A stretch of DNA of 64,000 nucleotides from Chitinophaga pinensis (GCA_945874755.1 CAMCHR010000001.1:1-64000); one strand, 5' to 3'. Positions 28,479 to 39,259 are shown, counted from the first letter of the stretch. Notes: generated from the sequence alone by a model not told the origin. A program made the numbers and translations.

Positions 28479-31217
28479 TTATTCAGGTTCAAATCCTAAC
28501 ATAAAGGTAAATCTAGCTGCATCCTTCAATGAATTGGTTCCATTTAAACGATCTAGACCAATACCATAATCAAATCCAAGTAATCCAAACATGGGTAGGA
28601 AAAAACGCATACCCACACCAACTGATCTTCTCAATTTAAATGGATTGTAATCTTTCATACTATACCAGCCATTGGCTGCTTCAAAAAAGGTCAATGCATA
28701 AATGGTACTACTTGCTGCTAAACTTAATGGATACCTAAGCTCTACAGCATATTTATTGAAAATAGTGAACTTTTGTCTTGAAGATTGTTGATCAGGATTG
28801 ATTTTTGGATTAGAGTTTTCATATACTGGGTAACCTCTTTGTGCAATGATATCAAACCCTAATAAGGCAAATTGATTGCTTAAACCTGCATCACCCACTT
28901 GGAATCGTTCAAATGGAGAAATGGTTAAGTCAGAATTGTACCTACCTACAAAGCCATATTTTGCTGAAAACTTCAACACAAATTGTTTGTTACGTTCTTC
29001 CCCTGCAGGTTTACCTAATGGCACATACCATTCACCATTAAAGCGCCATTTATGGTACTCCAATAATTCATATGGGTTTGATTTTTGCGCAAAATTTGGG
29101 TCAAACAGAGAATAAGGAGGTGTCAATTGACCACTCAACAAGAAAGTAGAACCTGTTCTTGGAAACAAAGGTTGATCTACAGAAGTTCTTTGTAGCGCAA
29201 TTCTAAGATTTAAATTATTCACAATCCCATTATCAAAATTTGGTAGATTATAAGGATCGATTGCATAGTCTTTTAAAGTATAACGTGTATAATTTAATCC
29301 CAAGCTTAAAGAGAAATAATCATCTGGCCATGCCAATTGACGACCAAAAGAAATGGTTGCACCTGTGGTCGAAATGTACCTTTTATCTGCAGCATTTGGA
29401 TCAAACATTCCAGTCACTTGATCAAAAGTTTGTCCAAATTTTGTATTGTAGACACTTACTGTTAATGTATTTCGTTTGATGCCACCAAACCAAGGTTCAG
29501 TGAACGAAAAGTTTGTAGACCTAAATGCTTTACCATTGCTTTGAAAACGGATACTTAATTTTTGGCCATCTCCCATAGGCAATGGATCCCAAGCCGACTT
29601 TTTGAAAATATTTTTTGAAGAAAAATTATTAAACGTCACCCCCAGAGTTCCGGTCAATCCAATAAAACCACCCCACCCAGCACTTAATTCTAATTGATCA
29701 CTTGACTTTTCTTCTACCCCATAATTGATATCCACTGTTCCATCTTCAGGATTAGGAACTGGGTCAATTTTTATTTTTTCTTGGTCAAAATAATTTAATT
29801 GAGAAATCTCACGTTGAGAACGTATCAACAATGTACGACTGAATTTATCGCCTGGCACTGTTCTAATTTCCCGACGTACTACAAAATCTTTTGTCTTTTC
29901 GTTACCAGCAATACGTATGGTTTTTATCGTTGCTTGAGGTCCTTCTTGTATTCTTACTTCGAAATCGATGGTATCATTGTATACAGCAGTCTCAATAGGA
30001 TTGATATTAAAGAACAAATATCCATCATCTTGGTAAATGCCACTAATATCTCCCCCCTCTGCGGTAGGTGTTTTACCTAGTTTATTAAAGAATATTTCTC
30101 TGTTATAAATATCTCCTTTTTTGATATTTAAAATACTTGTCAACACTGAATCAGGAAGTTTAGTATTACCTCTCCAACTGATATTACCAAAGAAATATTT
30201 TCGACCTTCTTTGATCTGCATGTCAATATTTAAATGCCCTACCGCATTATGATAGATGGTATCTCTTTCAATCACTGCATCTCTAAAACCTAAAGAATTA
30301 TAGAAGTTCAATAAATTATCTTTACTCTCATCGTATTTTTTGACGTCATACTTAGAGGACGAGAATCCAATTCTTGCGTAAGGATTTAAGATTTTTTTTG
30401 TTTTAGAAAAAGTAAAATACCCGCGTTCTTTTAAATATTGATCAAAAGAATATGGTGTCGTCTTTACAATGGCAGGCTTGTCATTCACTGGGAATAAGGT
30501 TAAGCGAGATTTTTCATGAATCTCTTTTAAGCTTTTCTTTAATTTAGTTTCTTCAATTAAGTTACCCCCAAAATTGATATTATTAATTCTAACTTTTGGA
30601 CCTTTGGTTACAATAAAATCAAGCACCAATTGATTTTTACGAACTGAGTCTTTAGTTTCTTTGATACGAACAGAAGCGTCTTGAAATCCTTTTTCTGCAT
30701 AGAATTTTTTTATCCCCTCAATTGCAGTGATGCGCATATTATCAGTCACAACCCTATTAGGTGTTAATCCTATTTTTCCAGAAAGTTCTTCTGTTTCAGA
30801 TTTTTTAACCCCTGTGAAATTGAAGCGAGCCAATCTTGGTCTTTCAACCACATTTATTTCAACATCTATTTCAGTCCCTTTAACATCGGTTAAATAAATA
30901 CTTACATCGCTAAAGTAATTTTGATCCATTAATTTACGAATGGCTTTCGCAAAATTATCCCCCCCTGGCAAGGTTACTTCGTCCCCATCGTTTAACGTGG
31001 ATAAGGAGAGCAATAAGCTTTCATCAAAAAATTGATTACCTACAACTTTGACAGAACGAATCTTATACTTAGAAGGTGTTTTTTGATTTAAGATACCAAG
31101 CAGCTTAACATTGATCTGGCTAACTGAGTCCTGACCTTTTTGGTCTTGAGCAAAACTAGAGATGGATATAATAAGCAAGGATAATATTCCTATAGTAAAC
31201 TGGGTCAATTTCTGCAT
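28479..31217 (-). CDS. bamA: Outer membrane protein assembly factor BamA
   Basis: 912 aa; multiple POTRA-like repeats and C-terminal Omp85 barrel (GVGMRFFLPMFGLLGFDYGIGLD). Confidence 0.94.
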   Translation of the reverse strand: MQKLTQFTIGILSLLIISISSFAQDQKGQDSVSQINVKLLGILNQKTPSKYKIRSVKVVGNQFFDESLLLSLSTLNDGDEVTLPGGDNFAKAIRKLMDQNYFSDVSIYLTDVKGTEIDVEINVVERPRLARFNFTGVKKSETEELSGKIGLTPNRVVTDNMRITAIEGIKKFYAEKGFQDASVRIKETKDSVRKNQLVLDFIVTKGPKVRINNINFGGNLIEETKLKKSLKEIHEKSRLTLFPVNDKPAIVKTTPYSFDQYLKERGYFTFSKTKKILNPYARIGFSSSKYDVKKYDESKDNLLNFYNSLGFRDAVIERDTIYHNAVGHLNIDMQIKEGRKYFFGNISWRGNTKLPDSVLTSILNIKKGDIYNREIFFNKLGKTPTAEGGDISGIYQDDGYLFFNINPIETAVYNDTIDFEVRIQEGPQATIKTIRIAGNEKTKDFVVRREIRTVPGDKFSRTLLIRSQREISQLNYFDQEKIKIDPVPNPEDGTVDINYGVEEKSSDQLELSAGWGGFIGLTGTLGVTFNNFSSKNIFKKSAWDPLPMGDGQKLSIRFQSNGKAFRSTNFSFTEPWFGGIKRNTLTVSVYNTKFGQTFDQVTGMFDPNAADKRYISTTGATISFGRQLAWPDDYFSLSLGLNYTRYTLKDYAIDPYNLPNFDNGIVNNLNLRIALQRTSVDQPLFPRTGSTFLLSGQLTPPYSLFDPNFAQKSNPYELLEYHKWRFNGEWYVPLGKPAGEERNKQFVLKFSAKYGFVGRYNSDLTISPFERFQVGDAGLSNQFALLGFDIIAQRGYPVYENSNPKINPDQQSSRQKFTIFNKYAVELRYPLSLAASSTIYALTFFEAANGWYSMKDYNPFKLRRSVGVGMRFFLPMFGLLGFDYGIGLDRLNGTNSLKDAARFTFMLGFEPE

Positions 31218-31316
31218 CTGCTGGTGGGGCTAAATATGTATAATTTATAAGAGGCGCAAATTACTCGGAAAACTTCAAAGTCTTTGTTAAAAAGCCAAAA
31301 ATACACATTAATAATT

Positions 31317-32057
31317 TTATGTATGTAATTTGATTTGAGCGCTAGTTTTACCAAATCGGCGTTCTCTGGATTGATAATCCAATATAGCCTCGATAAATGC
31401 ATCCTTCCCAAAAGTTGGCCAACGCGTTTCTGTGAAATAAAGCTCTGCATAAGCCAGCTGAAAGAGTAAAAAATTGCTAATTCGATGTTCCCCACTGGTT
31501 CTAATCATAAGCTCTGGGTCTGGGAAGTCTTTGGTTGATAAGGATTTTACAAAATTGGCTTCATCTATCTGATTTGTATCTAATTCCCCTGACTTAACTC
31601 GCTCAGCAAGGGACTTTGCTGCCTGGATGATTTCCCATCGACTACTATAGCTTAGAGCAATAACTAATTGTAAACCAGTATTTTGTGCAGTTATACTGGT
31701 CGCACTTGCTAAGGCCTGGCCTGCTTCATCTGGTAAAAGATCTAAGTCCCCAATAAAATGAAGTCGGATGTTATTTTTATGCAAATCCGGCACTTCTTTA
31801 CTGATTGTATCCACAAAAAGAGACATCAAACCTAGGACTTCAGCCTGGGGTCGATCCCAGTTCTCCGTACTAAATGCATATAAAGTTAGGTATTGAATGC
31901 CTATTTCAGTTGCAGCTTCTACTACTTTTCGAACACTGATGACGCCATGATAATGACCATATAAACGATCCTGCCCCTGTTCCTCGGCCCACCTGCCATT
32001 TCCATCCATAATGATGGCAATATGTTTGGGAAGCCTATTTAAATCCAAATTTTCCAT
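31317..32057 (-). CDS. uppS: Isoprenyl transferase (undecaprenyl diphosphate synthase)
   Basis: HIAIIMDGNGRWAEEQG, YLTLYAFSTENW, DPELMIRTSGEHRISNFLLFQLAYAELYF. Confidence 0.96.
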   Translation of the reverse strand: MENLDLNRLPKHIAIIMDGNGRWAEEQGQDRLYGHYHGVISVRKVVEAATEIGIQYLTLYAFSTENWDRPQAEVLGLMSLFVDTISKEVPDLHKNNIRLHFIGDLDLLPDEAGQALASATSITAQNTGLQLVIALSYSSRWEIIQAAKSLAERVKSGELDTNQIDEANFVKSLSTKDFPDPELMIRTSGEHRISNFLLFQLAYAELYFTETRWPTFGKDAFIEAILDYQSRERRFGKTSAQIKLHT

Positions 32058-32085
32058 ATGTTGTAAAAATAAGAAAATCAGCAGG

Positions 32086-32961
32086 TTATTTGCGCTTAAA
32101 TTTAAGTCTGCTAAAGAATCCAGGCTTAGCTTGACCTGTTTCCTCCCCTTTTAGTCTATTCATCAATGACCTTTTTCCAGGTTTCCATTTTTCTTCCCCA
32201 TAAATTTTAATCAAATTATAGGAGATGCCCCCTTTAACAGAGAAAAACTGATCCTTCCCAGAGCGACTCCCCTGGTATTTATAGACATCACTTCCTGTTG
32301 CTAATTTTTGAGTTTGTACCATAAATTGACCATCAGAAAAGAAATCCAACTCATCTGATAAAGCAAATCTATACATCGCTTCTGCAAAGAAATTCCATCG
32401 CCTTGTCAAATTATATTTAAAACCAATTTGTACAGGCAAATAAACTACCCCTTTACTAGAACCAACTATTGGAAAAATAACAGAGTCGATTTGTAAGGGG
32501 CGAAGAATAGTACTTAAACTATCCATTCCAAAATTTGAAGCTTTAGTTTCAAAAAGATATCCAACTCCAATACCCAAATATGGGGTGAACCTATAAGATT
32601 TATTACCTGGCAAAAATCTTGTAAAATTAAATTCCCCTAATAAACTGATATCATGAAAGTCTCTTGAAAAAAAGAAATTCCTTTGGATTGCATATGGGTT
32701 CATTGATAAGCTATCTTCAGAGCCTATTCTAATTTTTTCATAGTTTAATCTTACACCCCCGTAGTCATTAAAATTTTTCTTGTAAAAAGCCCCATAACTG
32801 TTATAAAACTTAAAATTGTCTGGCGCAATATCACCTCTATAACTTGATTGTCCTGCAAATAGTCCAATCTCACCTCTATTCTCCATCAATTGCAGATGCT
32901 GCGCTTGAGATAAATGAGTCATGCCAATCAAAAAACAAAAAAAGTAAAATTGCTTTAGCAT
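32086..32961 (-). CDS. DUF6089-type outer membrane beta-barrel protein
   Basis: ENRGEIGLFAGQSSYRGDIAPDNF and barrel-like strands; located between nadK and uppS. Confidence 0.8.
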   Translation of the reverse strand: MLKQFYFFCFLIGMTHLSQAQHLQLMENRGEIGLFAGQSSYRGDIAPDNFKFYNSYGAFYKKNFNDYGGVRLNYEKIRIGSEDSLSMNPYAIQRNFFFSRDFHDISLLGEFNFTRFLPGNKSYRFTPYLGIGVGYLFETKASNFGMDSLSTILRPLQIDSVIFPIVGSSKGVVYLPVQIGFKYNLTRRWNFFAEAMYRFALSDELDFFSDGQFMVQTQKLATGSDVYKYQGSRSGKDQFFSVKGGISYNLIKIYGEEKWKPGKRSLMNRLKGEETGQAKPGFFSRLKFKRK

Positions 32962-32963
32962 GC

Positions 32964-33845
32964 TTAATTTCTTTTATCTAATCCCCAAGTCAACTTTGTT
33001 CTTAATGTAGTTAAGTAACTGTTTTCATTCAATCTAATAAAGTGTACGCAAAACGCTTCTTTCTTGACTGCAATTTGAATGCCAATAGGCACAATTTCTT
33101 TTCTTGCATCTAATGCACAAATCAATTCCTCTGTTCGTCCTTCAACTTCAAATGAAATCACCGAACTGTCTGGAACCACTACAGAGCGTACGTTTAAGTT
33201 ATGTGGTGCTACTGGTGTAATGACAAAATTAGATGAGTCAGGAAATAGAATTGGGCCATTGCAACTCATATTGTAACCCGTTGAACCAGTAGGTGTGGCA
33301 ATGATTAGTCCATCTGCCCAGTAGGAGTTTAATAATTCTCCATTTAAATAGGTGTGAATCTTGATCATTGGTGAAGTATCACGTTTATGAATCGCAAATT
33401 CATTTAATGCAAATGGAGCATCCTTAAAAATTGGCAGGTTACTATCAATATGTATTAAAGATCTTTTATCAATGACATAAGAACGATGGACTAAAGCCTC
33501 CACCATAATCGCTAGTTCGTCCTTAGAAATCGTTGCTAAAAAACCAAGACGTCCATAATTAACTCCCAAAATTGGAATCAAGGTATCACCCACTAAAGTA
33601 ATGGCATCTAAAACGGTTCCGTCTCCACCTAAAGAAATTAAACAATCAATATTATTATGTAAATCGGATGAAGTTTCAAATCCAATAAGTGATTTTTTAT
33701 CTGCAGCAGTCACCAAATTAAATTTTTGGATTAACCCAGCATAAATATAAATGGTGAAGTCATGCTTTTGTAATTCAGCAATCAAGTCATTTAAAGACTG
33801 TTGCTGATCCAGGTCGACACCTCTACTATAAATGGCTACATTCAT
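32964..33845 (-). CDS. nadK: NAD kinase
   Basis: SLGGDGTVLDA, NYGRLGFLA, ATPTGSTGYNMSCNGPIL, PVAPHNLNVRSVVVPD. Confidence 0.95.
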   Translation of the reverse strand: MNVAIYSRGVDLDQQQSLNDLIAELQKHDFTIYIYAGLIQKFNLVTAADKKSLIGFETSSDLHNNIDCLISLGGDGTVLDAITLVGDTLIPILGVNYGRLGFLATISKDELAIMVEALVHRSYVIDKRSLIHIDSNLPIFKDAPFALNEFAIHKRDTSPMIKIHTYLNGELLNSYWADGLIIATPTGSTGYNMSCNGPILFPDSSNFVITPVAPHNLNVRSVVVPDSSVISFEVEGRTEELICALDARKEIVPIGIQIAVKKEAFCVHFIRLNENSYLTTLRTKLTWGLDKRN

Positions 33846-33854
33846 GAAACAAAG

Positions 33855-35240
33855 TTAAAAATTAATTCCGCTGTGCAAATATAATCCTTTGTCCCCCAAT
33901 TGATTGATACTATACTCCACATTTAACACTAAATCATAGATACTAATTATATCTACACCTATGCCAGCAGTTCTTAACAAACTATTAGCCAATGGATTCG
34001 ACTTATTTTTTTCGGAACTATAAACATATCCTAGTTGACTAAATGCTTTAATCCAAAATGTATATTTAACAGATGGAAGGAACTTTTTAGTGAGCGGATT
34101 GATCAAAGTGTAGCTGCCAATTCTTTGATGGATTGCCGATTTGAATATGGTTGCCGCATTGCCATCCACTACATAATATTCTAAGCCATTCATTTGCATT
34201 AATCCATAACCCATTAATTTTCGATCACTATAATTAGATTGTTGCATCGTTCTTCCAATCGTTAAAGATTCCGCAAAGATGAATCTATTGGGTGCGATAC
34301 GATGAGCTACGATCTGTCTAAATTGAATCGCGGATAAATTATTTTCTTTTGAAAATCTTTGAGCAAAAGCAATTTCAGTACTTGCTCCCTTGGTAGGATA
34401 GGCGTTGTAATCGAAACGAACTTTTGAATAAGACCAATTAATATCTAAATAAGAAAACGATTTTTTATGATTTGGTAATAAATTGGGTGCAATAGCAAAA
34501 GCTGAATCAGAAATGGACTCATTGCCAATTCCAACTTGGAATGCATGTCTTTCAAATAAATTAGGACGATAGGTTACATTCACATTGGCTCGATATCCCT
34601 TACGAATGATATCCTCAGTTCTAAAAAACACCTGCTTATTCCCCAATGTTTTATAGTTAATTTCTTTTTGATTGAACTGTGCCAAACCTAAACCCATTCC
34701 ATATTTCAATTGTTTATCTATAAAGGGCAATTGATATCGAAGGATTGCTTGATGCATATAGCCTGTAATATAGCCTATGGTTAACTTATCATTGTTTCCT
34801 GTGGCATTGGCTTGTCTGAAATTAATACCATAGTTCACGCGTTCTAAACTTCTGTTACTTTCGTTCCACCATTGATTGAAATTTCGATCTACCCATCTAA
34901 AATAAGGTATAGGAAAAAAATACCAACGTTCTTTTAATTGAATTTTAATTTTTACAGATGTGCTATCTAGTATTTCAGATGAAACATTGGTCTCTAAAAA
35001 AAGAGCCGTATTAAATAACTGCTGTTGCGAAACAATATTGAGTGAATCGAGATCGTCTTTTGACAATAGGTCTCCCACTTTATAAGGCAACTCTCTTTTT
35101 ACAATATAATCTTTAGTTTTTTTATTCCCTGTAATTTCAATGGCGCTGATCTTAATTTGAGCATGAACTTGCGTATAACCAATTTGACCAATGAAAATAA
35201 AAAAAAGGAATAGGAATTTAGGGCTGGTAGATTTAAACAT
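33855..35240 (-). CDS. Short POTRA-containing outer-membrane barrel protein (Omp85/TamA-like)
   Basis: Signal peptide; POTRA-like KISAIEITGNKKTKDYIVKRELPYKVGDLLSKDDLDS; remaining sequence strand-rich. Confidence 0.75.
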   Translation of the reverse strand: MFKSTSPKFLFLFFIFIGQIGYTQVHAQIKISAIEITGNKKTKDYIVKRELPYKVGDLLSKDDLDSLNIVSQQQLFNTALFLETNVSSEILDSTSVKIKIQLKERWYFFPIPYFRWVDRNFNQWWNESNRSLERVNYGINFRQANATGNNDKLTIGYITGYMHQAILRYQLPFIDKQLKYGMGLGLAQFNQKEINYKTLGNKQVFFRTEDIIRKGYRANVNVTYRPNLFERHAFQVGIGNESISDSAFAIAPNLLPNHKKSFSYLDINWSYSKVRFDYNAYPTKGASTEIAFAQRFSKENNLSAIQFRQIVAHRIAPNRFIFAESLTIGRTMQQSNYSDRKLMGYGLMQMNGLEYYVVDGNAATIFKSAIHQRIGSYTLINPLTKKFLPSVKYTFWIKAFSQLGYVYSSEKNKSNPLANSLLRTAGIGVDIISIYDLVLNVEYSINQLGDKGLYLHSGINF

Positions 35241-35892
35241 CTAAATAATTCATTAAATGATGGTAATGCGCTTCGATATCATTGTGCAAAGGTGTTTTAC
35301 CAAAATATTGTACTAGTTGATAATCGTAACGCTGGAAAGTGGCAATGATCGCCTGCGCCTCATCTTTATTGATTTTTAGCGTGATGATCATGGCACCATT
35401 TGTTTCGTCAAAATAACTATTCAGTTGTAAAATTTGTGCGTTATTGGATTCTACCAATCTTGACATTTCGGCGAGTGAATATTGGTATGGTGCAACAGAT
35501 AAAACGATAATAGCACCAGGCGAATCAACTCCTAAAAATTTAGCCAAGGCGTCATTTAAACTTTTTTGAGGAATCATTCCAATGCATTCTAGTTGCTCAT
35601 TCAATACAGGCAAAATGCTCAACTGGTGTTTTGAAAATAAGTCTAACGCAGTTAAAAAATGTGCCTTATCTGCAATCATTATTTTTTTAAGCTGATTGGA
35701 TAGAACCATTAAAGTAGCAGCTTCATCTGTATCCAATAAGTCTGCTTTTTGAACGAGGCCTAAAAAATAATCCTCTTTCACAACCGCTAATTCTTGCACA
35801 TCAAAATCCTCCATACACTGCAAAGCAAAACTCACCTTATCTTCTAAATGAAGCAGGGGAAACCCTTGTACAGTAGTGGTTGCAGCTAGCAT
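35233..35892 (-). CDS. CBS domain-containing protein with ACT-like C-terminus
   Basis: Paired CBS-like repeats; position upstream of nadK locus. Confidence 0.75.
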   Translation of the reverse strand: MLAATTTVQGFPLLHLEDKVSFALQCMEDFDVQELAVVKEDYFLGLVQKADLLDTDEAATLMVLSNQLKKIMIADKAHFLTALDLFSKHQLSILPVLNEQLECIGMIPQKSLNDALAKFLGVDSPGAIIVLSVAPYQYSLAEMSRLVESNNAQILQLNSYFDETNGAMIITLKINKDEAQAIIATFQRYDYQLVQYFGKTPLHNDIEAHYHHLMNYLDV

Positions 35893-35900
35893 AAGACTAA

Positions 35901-36659
35901 TTAAGCTTGCGCTTTTAAGAATTTTTCTAAAATTTCATTGAATGCATTAGGCACTTCCATCATTGGTGCGTGTCCGCATTGATCAATAAAAGCTAGTTCG
36001 CTATTGGGAATCAATTTATGAAAATCTTCTGCTACAAATGGAGGCGTAACTTTATCATTTTTACCCCAAATTAAAAGTGTAGGCATTTTAATCTGGCCCA
36101 ATTCTTCGCCTAAATTATTACGAATGGCACTTTTTGCTAAAGCAATAATTTTGATCACTTTAATTCTACTATTGGTGATTTCAAAAACCTCGTCTACTAA
36201 TTCCTTAGTGGCAACAGCTGGATCATAAAAAGTTTCAGCAGTCTTTGCTCTTATGTATTCGTAATCTCCTCTTTTAGGATAAGAATCGCCCATGGCATTC
36301 TCAAACAAACCGCTACTTCCTGTTAAGGTCAATGTTTTAATTTTTTCTGGGTGGCTTAAGATATAGACCAACCCAACATGCCCACCTAAAGAATTACCTA
36401 ATAAATGAATTTGATCATAGCCCTTATGGTCAATGAATTGTTGTACATGTTTAGCCAATCCTTTTACAGTGGTATGCAAAAGATCAAGATCATATAATGG
36501 TAAAATGGGAACGATTACTTTATGTGTATGTCTAAAATGTTCTATGAGGTCAGAGAAATTACTCAATGCGCCAAATAAACCATGCAAAAGCATAAGTGGC
36601 TGACCCACTCCTACTTCTACATATTCAAATTTGCCCTCTTTGTGTATTTCGTATTCCAT
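35901..36659 (-). CDS. Alpha/beta hydrolase
   Basis: LLHGLFGALSNF, LLGNSLGGHVGL, LIWGKNDKVTPP, QCGHAPMMEVP. Confidence 0.92.
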   Translation of the reverse strand: MEYEIHKEGKFEYVEVGVGQPLMLLHGLFGALSNFSDLIEHFRHTHKVIVPILPLYDLDLLHTTVKGLAKHVQQFIDHKGYDQIHLLGNSLGGHVGLVYILSHPEKIKTLTLTGSSGLFENAMGDSYPKRGDYEYIRAKTAETFYDPAVATKELVDEVFEITNSRIKVIKIIALAKSAIRNNLGEELGQIKMPTLLIWGKNDKVTPPFVAEDFHKLIPNSELAFIDQCGHAPMMEVPNAFNEILEKFLKAQA

Positions 36660-36718
36660 AAAATTTTAACGATTAAGTCGTTGCTATAAAGATACTTATT
36701 TAAGATTAAACCAGCATA

Positions 36719-37246
36719 TTATGCCTTTTGTTGTATTTGATTGGAAAATTGTACCAATGTTTGTTTGATAAAAGGCAGCCATTCACTCAATTTAGCCATA
36801 AAATAGGGCCACCATTTAGCTAAATAGCTATAACTCATAGACGCCTCCATGGTGGGTTTTTCGACGATCCCTAGTAAAGTCATAAAATAGATGAATGCGC
36901 TTAAAATTGTGCCATAAATTAAAATATACAGCATCATGCCTAGTAGTTTATTTAACCAGCCTAGCATTAACCAATCAGCAGTTTGTTGCAAGAGCCCAGT
37001 CATCCATCTTAAGAGGAACATGACCCCTAGTAAAACAATCAAGAAAGCAATGAATGGTAGCCAATAAGAAGTGATCTTAGTATATATTTTTAATTGGCTG
37101 GCTACAAATCCCGCAAACTGAAAAGCAAGTACCACGCCAATCATTAAAGAGAAAAACGAAATAATGGCTTTGATCAAACCGTTTCGATATCCTTGTAATA
37201 AGGCTAAAATCAGGATTGTACCTGCTAATAAATCTAACCAGTTCAT
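36719..37246 (-). CDS. CvpA family protein
   Basis: NWLDLLAGTILILALLQGYRNGLIKAIISFFSLMIGVVLAF. Confidence 0.88.
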   Translation of the reverse strand: MNWLDLLAGTILILALLQGYRNGLIKAIISFFSLMIGVVLAFQFAGFVASQLKIYTKITSYWLPFIAFLIVLLGVMFLLRWMTGLLQQTADWLMLGWLNKLLGMMLYILIYGTILSAFIYFMTLLGIVEKPTMEASMSYSYLAKWWPYFMAKLSEWLPFIKQTLVQFSNQIQQKA

Positions 37247-37698
37247 TAGTTCGTCAATGCATTTTTAGCAATCGCAGCAATGAGTTTACCATCTGCCTTT
37301 CCTGCTAATTGTTTAGATGCGACACCCATTACCTTTCCTAAATCTTGAGGACCAGCAGCACCCAATTCCTTCATAATAGCCTCTACAGCGACTTTCACAG
37401 CTTCCTCAGTCATTTGAACTGGAAGAAATTTTTCTATCACTGCAATTTCTTCGGCTTCTTTATCTGCTAGATCAGCTCTATTTTGTTCTTGAAAAATGGT
37501 CAATGAGTCTTTACGTTGCTTCACTAATTTTTGTAATAATTTCATTTCAGTGTCTTCTGAAATAGCACCGTTGGCACCTGGTTCAGTTTTTGCTTTAATG
37601 ATTTCTGCTTTAATAGCACGTAGCCCTCTTAACAATGCTTCATCTTTATTTTTCATTGCGTCTTTCATTAAAGACATCACTTCTAGTTCTAAACTCAT
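37246..37698 (-). CDS. GatB/YqeY domain-containing protein
   Basis: LRAIKAEIIKAKTEPG, KLVKQRKDSLTIF, EKFLPVQMTEE, MGVASKQLAGKADGKLI. Confidence 0.93.
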   Translation of the reverse strand: MSLELEVMSLMKDAMKNKDEALLRGLRAIKAEIIKAKTEPGANGAISEDTEMKLLQKLVKQRKDSLTIFQEQNRADLADKEAEEIAVIEKFLPVQMTEEAVKVAVEAIMKELGAAGPQDLGKVMGVASKQLAGKADGKLIAAIAKNALTN

Positions 37699-37728
37699 AA
37701 GATTAATATTTATATTTTTGATGCAAGA

Positions 37729-38076
37729 TTATTTTGCACCTTGTTCTATTTGACTTGCTCTAAATTGATTGTAAAATGTTTTTGCAAAAGTTTTAAAGGA
37801 TGCTGCAAGTTCCTTGTCTTGTGTAGCTCTTAGGTAAGCGTCCCCCATACCCATCAGATTTTGATAAAAGAAGTCTGCCATCTCGTCTACCATCATGTCC
37901 TTTGTCCATAAATCTATACGTAAAGCCGTTTTATCGGTTGGATCCCAAAAAGTCAACATCATTGCCCTTGCAGCCTGCGCTTCTTGTGCAGTACTATCGG
38001 TTGCTGACCAGTCTATGGATTGGGGTATTTTTTGTTCGTCTAATTGAATTTTTACCTGAATGGATGATTCGTGCAT
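37729..38076 (-). CDS. gldC: Gliding motility protein GldC
   Basis: SSIQVKIQLDEQKIPQSIDWSATDS, LRIDLWTKDMMVDEMADFFYQ. Confidence 0.9.
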   Translation of the reverse strand: MHESSIQVKIQLDEQKIPQSIDWSATDSTAQEAQAARAMMLTFWDPTDKTALRIDLWTKDMMVDEMADFFYQNLMGMGDAYLRATQDKELAASFKTFAKTFYNQFRASQIEQGAK

Positions 38077-38127
38077 AACTTAAAATTATGCCACAAAAAT
38101 ACAATAATATTGGCGAATAAGACCAGC

Positions 38128-39180
38128 CTAGACCAAGTCCCTTGGCCACACTATGGTTGCTTTTTGTTGAAATTGGCTTATTTCAGTTTGAATGGCCTTT
38201 TGTATTTCAATACCCTTGGCTGCACGATACATTTCGTCCTTATAATACAGTTTAAAATGATTCGCTAAAATGTCGGGTTGTTTAAAATCAAAATATTCCC
38301 CAGCCTCAGCCATTTCGGTAGCAATAAAATTGGCAGCTGCTTGATCATGGTGCATTAAAAATGGAATTTGATAGCGCATAGAATAGGTCAAAAATTGAAA
38401 ACGATGACTATTCATGCTACTAAAAATAGTGAGGTAGGCTGCAGCAATCCATTCTAATTTAAATTTGGATACAGTTACCAATTCCACTGCATCTTTATAT
38501 TTGTATCCTAGCAATAGATTAGCAGCTTTGTCTTTCTCCGCATCTGTATCCATTACAAAAACGAGGGACATGGTACTGAGTTGCCATTTTTTAAAAACAG
38601 AAAAAGCTTTTACAATCGGTAGGATATCTAGACTGCCTACAAATGCAAGCAGGTATTGGTTTCCATCGGTCAATGCGCTTCTCACAGGCGCCAATTGAGA
38701 CCATTCAAAACTTGGCAAGGGTGCTTTTTCAATGTATAATCTTTCCACTCCTTGTCTATTTTGTGCATGCCATTCGTCCAATGCCAACACCTTTTTTGCC
38801 CTTTGCATTGTTTGATTAAAACGTTTTTTTTCAAGCCAAGACTGAACCCAACTTAAATGCCCAGTTAGATGTGGAATTGTCAATGGAATAAAATAAGAAG
38901 GCAGTTGCTTTGCCCATAAAGCCACTGGACCAAAATGAACTAGTGCAGATGCACTATGCTCTGCAATCAATTGTTTTGTAGCCTCAGGATGAATCCATTC
39001 AACCGTTATTTTTTCAGTAGGTTTTGGCAGTACTGAAACAAGATAGATCTTATGATGGATCTCTATACTATGCGCTGCTTCGGTCGCAATCATCCCCATT
39101 AAATCTAATAGGATGGGCTCCAAAATAGGAAGATTCGGAACATAGACATCATCGAGCTGTATAAAAATGCGCATAGGCAA
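38128..39180 (-). CDS. Hypothetical protein, possible GT-B type glycosyltransferase
   Basis: Single 350-aa ORF; two-domain alpha/beta layout (FVGSLDILPIVKAF; LVFVMDTDAEKDKA; IFSSMNSHRFQ) resembling GT-B; weak. Confidence 0.45.
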   Translation of the reverse strand: MPMRIFIQLDDVYVPNLPILEPILLDLMGMIATEAAHSIEIHHKIYLVSVLPKPTEKITVEWIHPEATKQLIAEHSASALVHFGPVALWAKQLPSYFIPLTIPHLTGHLSWVQSWLEKKRFNQTMQRAKKVLALDEWHAQNRQGVERLYIEKAPLPSFEWSQLAPVRSALTDGNQYLLAFVGSLDILPIVKAFSVFKKWQLSTMSLVFVMDTDAEKDKAANLLLGYKYKDAVELVTVSKFKLEWIAAAYLTIFSSMNSHRFQFLTYSMRYQIPFLMHHDQAAANFIATEMAEAGEYFDFKQPDILANHFKLYYKDEMYRAAKGIEIQKAIQTEISQFQQKATIVWPRDLV

Positions 39181-39259
39181 AATTAATACATACTTAACAA
39201 TTTATCCACCAATCATTTGCAGTGGTTAGTTGAGCTTAATAGTACCCTACCTTTGGTCT

